NCBI GenBank assembly: GCA_000467935.1
Contig: KI259759.1
Location: 1-12,796 of the forward strand
Direction: 5' to 3'
DNA length: 12,796 bases
Source: Peptostreptococcaceae bacterium oral taxon 113 str. W5053
Lineage (GTDB): Bacteria; Bacillota; Clostridia; Tissierellales; Peptoniphilaceae
Shown: piece by piece, positions 8,244 to 12,796 of the stretch
Position numbering within the stretch: position 1 is the stretch's first letter
Layout: each line of letters starts with the position of its first letter
Position numbers and translations under genes: made by a program
The notes under the pieces: model-generated
What the model saw: the letters and a program-made list of their open reading frames with translations, nothing else
Told to the model about the DNA's origin: nothing
Databases searched by the model: none

Positions 8244-10490
8244 TTAATGGGGGTAGTCTCCAAGATACAACTCTTGATATTCCGCCGGCTTGTTTGCATA
8301 CCCCATATTGATACAGAAGTTTAATGTGCGCGGACTGACAGAAACAGGAGGAATATTAAGGCGCTGGATGTCCCCTGTAATAATCACTCTAGTAGCGGGG
8401 ATATTGATTCCATCCTTGGTTAAATCCACATACAAGATATCTGCACCAGGCAACTTCAGCTGAATCAGATTGATTGCTTCCCGGATGGCGTCATCAACTG
8501 TTTTTATCTCCATTTTGGGCATGTCCGATATTGAGTGTATTGGTGCATCACCTAAAATGTCTTTTTTATAAAAGTAGGGTAAAGAATAAAGAGAGTTGAC
8601 CCATTTAATTAACTGCTTACCTGAAAAATTAGAGCTCATAGGGTGATTCGGATTTACAACGGCATCCCCCTGCATCGCCTCGGTAAAAGAACGCTCTAAT
8701 GCTATTTCTGGATATATAGATGCACCAAAGCCGCTATAAGCAAAATGAGTGAAGTTGCATGGATTCATTATCCATGTTCTAAAAACAGGCAGCCCAATAT
8801 CGTTAGTATAGTCACGACAAAACACTTGATATCCCATAGCTTTAACACTACTGATACATTCTTTCAATCGCTCATTCTCAGAAGTTGAATAATCTATGAA
8901 CGGAAGCGGTATCTGGTTCATTTGCCCGATCATCCACGCATCGTGTTCTAGGACTTCAAACGTTGCTTGAAGGATAGCATCTTTTAATGATGCTCCCGCT
9001 GCTAAGCCAGAAGACGTTCCTCCATAAAACCGGCCTTTTAATTCGATGTCTCCCATAAACACCATAGATGCAGGTACAAGTTTGTCTTCCCCCGTAATAA
9101 GCGATTTTGCCCACACCCAGTCTATTGGGCTGCTCTCAGAGAACTTATCATAAGCGGTGTGATAATTTCGAATAGAAGCGGACACGGCGTCCATGTCGAT
9201 AGCCAAACTTTTAACCTCTTTGTAGGATGCTTCGACAAGCGGAATATCCCCCAAATAGTAGGAACTAATGTGTTCAAACATTTCAAAAGATGCAGAAAAG
9301 TATGCTTGTGTTTCAGTCATCCCCTTGCCATGCGTTCGCGCTTTCCTAAAATAATATGGGGTTTTGTTTTTGTGAGAAGCTTCAAGCGTTGCCACATAGC
9401 ATGGAATAACACAGTCAAACGGATTACTCTTTGCCCGCTCTACAGAGATGACTACACCCATGTTTTCGAGTGCATTATCAAGCAGTTTTTTTGTTGCTTC
9501 TTCGTTTTTAGAGCGCAATCCTCCTGTTGTATAGCAAATATTTTCTACACTTTCAGTAACCCTTGTTTTTGGAGGGCAGGTTGGGCTATCCTTCCACTTT
9601 GTATAAGCGCGGTTCATGCCATGACAGCAAGCACAAGATGTCGTGGGAAAATAGTTCACCTTCGATATGGCATCTTCTATTTCTGCGGCATATTGAAATT
9701 CGGTGTCAATCAACGATAATTTGTCGTTGGTTGCCCATCGACGCACTTCATCACAAATCGCACAAGCATAATAATTTAGACGGGCATCATCAAATGAATT
9801 CGGAATATCGTACGCAGCATAAAGTTTATCAACATCTCTGGCGTTTATCCTATCTGCCAACGGCAGGTTTTTGTTTAATTCACGAATATAGTGCATGGTT
9901 TTACACTCGAAGCATGCAGTTTTTCCCGGAATATAAAGGGGACCAACAGATATATGCTTGCCATTAAAATAGCAAGGAATATATGGGCGCTTCAATGAAA
10001 TCATAGTTTTATTAAAGTTATGCAATACGCCATATGTACTTAGCGCCGGTGCAACAATCGAGATATCGTACTCGTTCACAACGGGCTGTTTAAGGGTATC
10101 ATCAATCGATGCATTCGCAACATCAAAATCGCTATAGTGTGAAAGTACCTTTTTTATCGCATCATACATACGACCTGACCCAACTAACTGAATACGTATG
10201 TTTTTAGGTGCGGATTCAGTCGTTGGCTTAACCATGATGATGCCTTCACTAAGTAAAACCTCCAAATAATTTTTCACTCCCTCAACGGGATAGATGGCTC
10301 CCATCTTCTCCTCAATCTCTAAAAATGAGTTTCTTCCATCTACGCAACTAAGGACTTTGCTTAATGCAGAGCGGGAACACTTTATTACCTTTAAGTCTCC
10401 GCTCACAACAGATATAACACGTCCTTTATCATCAGCAACGCCAAAATATGTTTCGTTAACAACAGGCACTTCCAAGGAATTATAGTTCAT
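8244..10490 (-). CDS. Fused RRE/E1-like/YcaO azoline-forming cyclodehydratase
   Basis: This 748-aa protein is a single-chain TOMM cyclodehydratase that uses ATP to turn Cys, Ser or Thr of a peptide into thiazoline or (methyl)oxazoline. Residues about 20-90 resemble a winged-helix peptide-recognition element (RRE). Residues about 95-295 are E1/ThiF-like, with the family hallmark GPLYIPGKTACFEC and Cys pairs at 193/196, 243/246 and 286/289, likely zinc ligands. Residues about 310-748 are YcaO, with FEMFEH (Glu403, Glu406), TFEVLEHDAW, and ERSFTEAMQ (599-607) holding expected ATP/Mg-binding acidic residues. The C-terminus ends in DYPH and lacks the PxPxP tail of many azole-forming YcaOs. The ATG at 10490 follows the upstream stop by 2 nt; a TTG at 10496 overlaps that stop. 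The only good Shine-Dalgarno (AAGGAGG) is about 30 nt upstream, so translation is probably coupled. No TfuA is present, arguing against thioamidation. Confidence 0.9.
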   Translation of the reverse strand: MNYNSLEVPVVNETYFGVADDKGRVISVVSGDLKVIKCSRSALSKVLSCVDGRNSFLEIEEKMGAIYPVEGVKNYLEVLLSEGIIMVKPTTESAPKNIRIQLVGSGRMYDAIKKVLSHYSDFDVANASIDDTLKQPVVNEYDISIVAPALSTYGVLHNFNKTMISLKRPYIPCYFNGKHISVGPLYIPGKTACFECKTMHYIRELNKNLPLADRINARDVDKLYAAYDIPNSFDDARLNYYACAICDEVRRWATNDKLSLIDTEFQYAAEIEDAISKVNYFPTTSCACCHGMNRAYTKWKDSPTCPPKTRVTESVENICYTTGGLRSKNEEATKKLLDNALENMGVVISVERAKSNPFDCVIPCYVATLEASHKNKTPYYFRKARTHGKGMTETQAYFSASFEMFEHISSYYLGDIPLVEASYKEVKSLAIDMDAVSASIRNYHTAYDKFSESSPIDWVWAKSLITGEDKLVPASMVFMGDIELKGRFYGGTSSGLAAGASLKDAILQATFEVLEHDAWMIGQMNQIPLPFIDYSTSENERLKECISSVKAMGYQVFCRDYTNDIGLPVFRTWIMNPCNFTHFAYSGFGASIYPEIALERSFTEAMQGDAVVNPNHPMSSNFSGKQLIKWVNSLYSLPYFYKKDILGDAPIHSISDMPKMEIKTVDDAIREAINLIQLKLPGADILYVDLTKDGINIPATRVIITGDIQRLNIPPVSVSPRTLNFCINMGYANKPAEYQELYLGDYPH

Positions 10491-10492
10491 AG

Positions 10493-12244
10493 TCAAACAG
10501 CCAAGCTTAAATAACTGGCATCCTCCTTATACATCAATTTTTTATTTACCAAGTTATTCAATTCTTCCAGCAGATCCACTTCAGAATATCCCGCAAACTT
10601 AGCTTTTATCTCGTCAATACTTCTTACTCTATCGCAGTACTCATACAACACTCTGTCGGTACCGCAAAGAGTATAGATCTGATATTTCTCTGTAAATCTG
10701 GCATCATAAATTTCCAACACCCAATCGTTTCTTCTCATATAGAGCAGACTGTGCTGCTTAGGTCTCACGATGCGCTTTCGTGCATAGGCATAATACTTGT
10801 CAGTCCAAGCTTCAACTAAGCAATTGAACCGTGCCACCCGCTGTTCGAGCTTATCGTGGATTGACTCAAAATCAAGAAAAAATGGAGTGTAAATATCATG
10901 AAGATTGACCGGAATAAGCGCTCCTTCTATTCCTTTCCTTATTCCCATGCCTTTGATATCGAAGAGTTCTGGTTTTTTCTGTATGGCAGATCCTGATGTG
11001 AGCCTAAATCTCTCCATGCTGAAAGGCGGAGGCAAATGAACAATATTATCGATAACCCGCTCTGTTTCATCACAATCGGCATCAGTTTCAAACGGGAGGC
11101 CGCACATCAAATTATAGAAACATTTTACTCCATACCGTTCCATATACTTCAGCACCATAATCGACTCAATGACGGTTTGTCCTTTATTGATTTTCGCCAA
11201 GCAAGCCTTCGATAAACTCTCGACACCAACGAGAATTGAAACGTCATTTTCGTTTAAAAAACGCGCATCGTCTTCAGATAACAGATCGGCAATCTTAAAG
11301 CTAAGATCATAAGAACCTTTCATTCCCGGGTACTTCGCATTAAGCGCCGCAACAAGTTCCCTCCAATTGGAGTTACTATTCCTTGACGTTACAAGAATGC
11401 GCGTCGTTTTGTAATGTTCCTGCATAAATTGATAATCGGCAATAATATCCTCCTGAGATCGCTGTTCAAAAGATGGATACTGAATATTTAACGTGCAAAA
11501 AGAACATTTGTTCCACTGGCACCCTCTATTAAATTCAATCTGGAACCAGTATTGCTCTAAAAAAGCATCTGAGAATTTCTGCGGCAAAGCAGATATACTT
11601 TTCAAAAAGTCCTCATAATCCGGCGTGGGTATACCAGAACTCTTAGGTATTTTAGATGAGTTATCACCGCTGCGACGACCAGCAATTTCATTAGTCACAG
11701 CTTGTTCAATATCGCAGCCGAATACCTTTTTAATGTACGGAAACATTTTCTGTAAACTTGCACCACAACTACCAGAACAATGATATCCGCTTAGCCATAT
11801 TTCGCGACCATATTTTTCGAAGATACGCTTCCCAATATATAATGCAGGAAAAAGTTGCTTTGTATAAACATGAAACAACACTATCTCTTTAAAGTCGGAA
11901 GCGTTGCCCCAAGTTGCATCTATATACTCTTCGACAAATTGCTCGGTTGTTTTAATCAAATCACCAAAACTGCCATCAAGAACCGGAACAGACACGTAAT
12001 ATTCCGCCAATAGCCTCTCTCTGTTTTCAGGGAACAACAGCCATGAAAAAATAGCGTCGCCCAAGGAGGATGAGTACAGGCTTTGGTATGCTTCGCCCTT
12101 TAAACGAACTGCATATTCCAAATAAAGCATATCTATCTCAACCGAAATGCCAGCAAGTTGTAAAGTCTTCTTTAACACTGCGGTATCGTAAGAAGGTAAA
12201 TATAGTTGAGCAAATGGAGCGCATATCAATCGAAGATCGTTCAT
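10493..12244 (-). CDS. RiPP-maturation radical SAM enzyme, probably B12-dependent
   Basis: This 583-aa protein matches the plan of RiPP-maturation radical SAM C-methyltransferases. An N-terminal alpha/beta region (about 1-200) takes the place of a cobalamin-binding domain, followed by a radical SAM barrel with GCQWNKCSFC (Cys242, 247, 250). A C-terminal winged-helix-like segment (about 510-583) ends in YLSLAV, as in members of the family that dock peptides. The cluster motif is C-x4-C-x2-C rather than C-x3-C-x2-C, a variant seen among B12-binding radical SAM proteins. I see no clear DxHxxG cobalamin motif, so B12 use is inferred from family likeness. Three ATG codons stand in tandem (12250, 12247, 12244); GGAGG is 7 nt before the third and almost touches the first, so I chose 12244. 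The likely reaction is C-methylation of the precursor peptide, but other radical chemistry is possible. Confidence 0.85.
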   Translation of the reverse strand: MNDLRLICAPFAQLYLPSYDTAVLKKTLQLAGISVEIDMLYLEYAVRLKGEAYQSLYSSSLGDAIFSWLLFPENRERLLAEYYVSVPVLDGSFGDLIKTTEQFVEEYIDATWGNASDFKEIVLFHVYTKQLFPALYIGKRIFEKYGREIWLSGYHCSGSCGASLQKMFPYIKKVFGCDIEQAVTNEIAGRRSGDNSSKIPKSSGIPTPDYEDFLKSISALPQKFSDAFLEQYWFQIEFNRGCQWNKCSFCTLNIQYPSFEQRSQEDIIADYQFMQEHYKTTRILVTSRNSNSNWRELVAALNAKYPGMKGSYDLSFKIADLLSEDDARFLNENDVSILVGVESLSKACLAKINKGQTVIESIMVLKYMERYGVKCFYNLMCGLPFETDADCDETERVIDNIVHLPPPFSMERFRLTSGSAIQKKPELFDIKGMGIRKGIEGALIPVNLHDIYTPFFLDFESIHDKLEQRVARFNCLVEAWTDKYYAYARKRIVRPKQHSLLYMRRNDWVLEIYDARFTEKYQIYTLCGTDRVLYEYCDRVRSIDEIKAKFAGYSEVDLLEELNNLVNKKLMYKEDASYLSLAV

Positions 12245-12250
12245 CATCAT

Positions 12251-12491
12251 ACCTCCATAGGTCTAATAGTTTAATCTGTTCGTTTACTGCGTAATTGAAT
12301 TGTAACGAACAGAGTGCATCAACAGCAAGGCTCATGGGTTGGGTAGGAAAGTAATGACCCAAACAATACCGGGAGGAGACTGTTTATTATCAATTTCAGA
12401 AAGCTTCTAACAAACAAGTCCCGTTTCCGATACTGTTCGGGTAGAGCCACTCACCAAAGCCCTCTTTGACAGTTATACTGTTGCAGTCGTG
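12251..12491 (-). other. Spacer between the small peptide gene and the enzyme genes
   Basis: This stretch of about 240 nt holds no well-supported gene. It contains a hairpin (12276-12312) and several short open frames without convincing starts. The frame of the 25-codon peptide continues open after its TAA for 31 more codons, to a TGA at 12396-12398. A 15-codon GTG frame (12407-12454) and a TTG-started frame entering the radical SAM gene (12138-12362) were judged spurious. Confidence 0.5.
12276..12312 (-). promoter_or_regulatory. Intercistronic hairpin upstream of the modification genes
   Basis: CTGTTCGTT (12276-12284) and AACGAACAG (12304-12312) form a perfect 9-bp stem with a 19-nt loop. 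It lies between the peptide gene and the first enzyme gene. It has no T-run, so it is not a full terminator. In RiPP operons a partial terminator or mRNA-protecting hairpin after the precursor gene commonly gives excess precursor over enzymes; that role is inferred here. Confidence 0.4.
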
Positions 12492-12569
12492 TTAGCAAAG
12501 ACCAATGTGATCGTCGTTGTTCTCAACTGCGGAATCGCACGCATTCGCGCTGATAACATAAATTTCCAT
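12492..12569 (-). CDS. Candidate RiPP precursor peptide, 25 aa
   Basis: This gene is short and unlike any family I recognise. It is the first open frame behind the operon promoter, and its ATG is preceded by AAAGGAGG at an ideal 7-nt spacing, one of the best ribosome binding sites in the window. The peptide starts MEIYVISANAC, has Ser13, an acidic Glu16-Asn-Asn-Asp-Asp20 run, and ends HIGLC, so it carries Cys11 and Cys25 plus Ser7 and Ser13 as possible cyclisation sites. With 25 residues it has almost no room for a classical leader; MEIYVIS would be the only leader-like part, or the acidic segment could serve as a follower. Its length is comparable to methanobactin precursors. Its position directly before RRE-bearing modification enzymes makes it the best precursor candidate, but it could instead be a translated leader. 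A competing overlapping frame lies at 12473-12559. Confidence 0.6.
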   Translation of the reverse strand: MEIYVISANACDSAVENNDDHIGLC

Positions 12570-12576
12570 AATCCGG

Positions 12577-12584
12577 CCTCCTTT
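12577..12584 (-). promoter_or_regulatory. Strong ribosome binding site of the small peptide gene
   Basis: AAAGGAGG lies 7 nt upstream of the ATG at 12569, close to the ideal anti-Shine-Dalgarno match. It fixes the start of the 25-codon frame and argues that this short frame is translated at a high rate. The next ATG (12559, other frame) would be 17 nt away, too far. Confidence 0.75.
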
Positions 12585-12691
12585 CAAAAAATTTATGATG
12601 TAGCAACGGTGAGTTAACAAAGCCGCTGAAATAAAACAAATTCAATCAGCTGAGCTTATTGGTTAAGAACACAGCACCATTGCAGCTGTAG

Positions 12692-12707
12692 GTTAGCGTA
12701 CGCTAAC
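12692..12707. promoter_or_regulatory. Perfect 16-bp palindrome, candidate operator
   Basis: GTTAGCGTACGCTAAC is fully self-complementary. It begins about 2 nt after the predicted transcription start of the -10 box at 12716-12721, a position where a bound repressor would block the start. The TTAG...CTAA arms loosely recall DtxR/IdeR-type metal-regulator boxes, but the centre differs, and a TetR-type or other repressor is equally possible. No regulator gene is in the window. Confidence 0.6.
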
Positions 12708-12715
12708 TATTGTAA

Positions 12716-12744
12716 AGTATATCATGGTTTTTGCCTAAGGTCAA
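12716..12744 (-). promoter_or_regulatory. Predicted sigma-A promoter of the operon
   Basis: The -35 box TTGACC (12739-12744) and -10 box TATACT (12716-12721) are separated by exactly 17 nt, giving a predicted start near 12709 and a 5' leader of about 140 nt. The -35 region also holds a CCTTAGG dyad that might be a second protein-binding site. No convincing riboswitch is visible in the leader; in particular I do not see a cobalamin box. Confidence 0.7.
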
Positions 12745-12750
12745 GATACT

Positions 12751-12779
12751 GTTAAATATTTTTGTGTCTTAGTTGTCAA
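12751..12779 (-). promoter_or_regulatory. Possible second upstream promoter
   Basis: A consensus -35 TTGACA (12774-12779) stands 17 nt from TTTAAC (12751-12756), a poor -10 with four of six matches. It overlaps the right copy of the window-end inverted repeat, so the TTGACA may belong to that repeat. It is weaker than the promoter at 12716-12744. Confidence 0.25.
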
Positions 12780-12791
12780 GACATATGTTAC
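12773..12791. repeat. Right copy of a window-end inverted repeat
   Basis: TTGTCAAGACATATGTTAC is the inverted partner of 5-22, with one mismatch and a 1-nt length difference. Like the left copy it is built around ACATATGT. It lies just upstream of the operon promoter, so the two copies enclose the operon. Confidence 0.45.
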
Positions 12792-12796
12792 ACTCT

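Noticed and set aside
9159..9719. A long plus-strand open frame opposite the YcaO gene
   Set aside because: It is the antisense shadow of the YcaO/E1-like coding region and has no motif of its own.
12138..12362. A 74-codon minus-strand frame overlapping the start of the first radical SAM gene
   Set aside because: It needs a TTG start without a ribosome binding site, its first internal ATG also lacks one, and its second half is only the shifted frame of a well-supported gene.
12407..12454. A 15-codon GTG-started frame rich in Ser/Thr and ending in Cys, with AGAGG upstream
   Set aside because: It is too short and its ribosome binding site is weak. It is attractive as a second core peptide, but nothing else supports translation.
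12570..12709. Possible cobalamin or other riboswitch in the 140-nt leader, given the B12-type enzyme
   Set aside because: No B12 box or other conserved aptamer sequence is recognisable, and the visible stems are short.
12429..12753. The 9-mer GATACTGTT occurs at 12429-12437 and 12745-12753
   Set aside because: A repeated 9-mer within about 550 bp is expected by chance about half the time, and neither copy shows dyad symmetry with its surroundings.
1..12796. CRISPR array, tRNA or rRNA gene
   Set aside because: No regularly spaced repeats and no cloverleaf or conserved rRNA segments were seen.

Overview
The window carries one polycistronic operon on the minus strand, transcribed from about position 12710 leftwards to about 590. 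Tight gene spacing, strong purine-rich ribosome binding sites, a lipoprotein-anchored binding protein and moderate A+T content suggest a Gram-positive Firmicute, probably a clostridium. The genus cannot be told from the sequence.

Layout from the promoter leftwards. At 12716-12744 lies a good sigma-A type promoter, followed at its predicted transcription start by a perfect 16-bp palindrome (operator candidate, 12692-12707). A 25-codon gene with a textbook ribosome binding site (12492-12569) encodes a tiny peptide with Cys at position 11 and at its C-terminus. This is the best candidate for a RiPP precursor. After a 247-nt spacer with a hairpin come three modification enzymes: a radical SAM protein of the RiPP-maturation, B12-dependent type (10493-12244), a fused RRE/E1-like/YcaO azoline-forming cyclodehydratase (8244-10490) and a radical SAM/SPASM maturase (7076-8221). 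Then come two ABC half-transporters (5312-7066, 3541-5319) that overlap each other, and a complete FecBCD/BtuFCD-type metallophore importer: permease (2475-3551), ATPase (1676-2470) and lipoprotein (587-1630). A strong hairpin lies beyond the last gene. Positions 1-516 contain no supported gene, only what looks like decayed coding sequence.

How the parts may work together (inference): the peptide is heterocyclised by the YcaO protein, further modified by two radical SAM enzymes, exported, and re-imported in metal-bound form by the FecBCD-type system, possibly with the half-transporters acting as a YbtPQ/IrtAB-like pair. That would make this a ribosomally made thiazoline/oxazoline metallophore locus. 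Its logic resembles methanobactin (short precursor, modification enzymes, uptake genes), but the enzymes are different. No azoline dehydrogenase, peptidase or regulator gene is in the window. The enzyme and transporter calls are firm. The precursor is likely, and the metallophore role is a hypothesis. A near-identical inverted repeat lies at the two extreme ends of the window, so the region could be bounded by repeated or mobile sequence.
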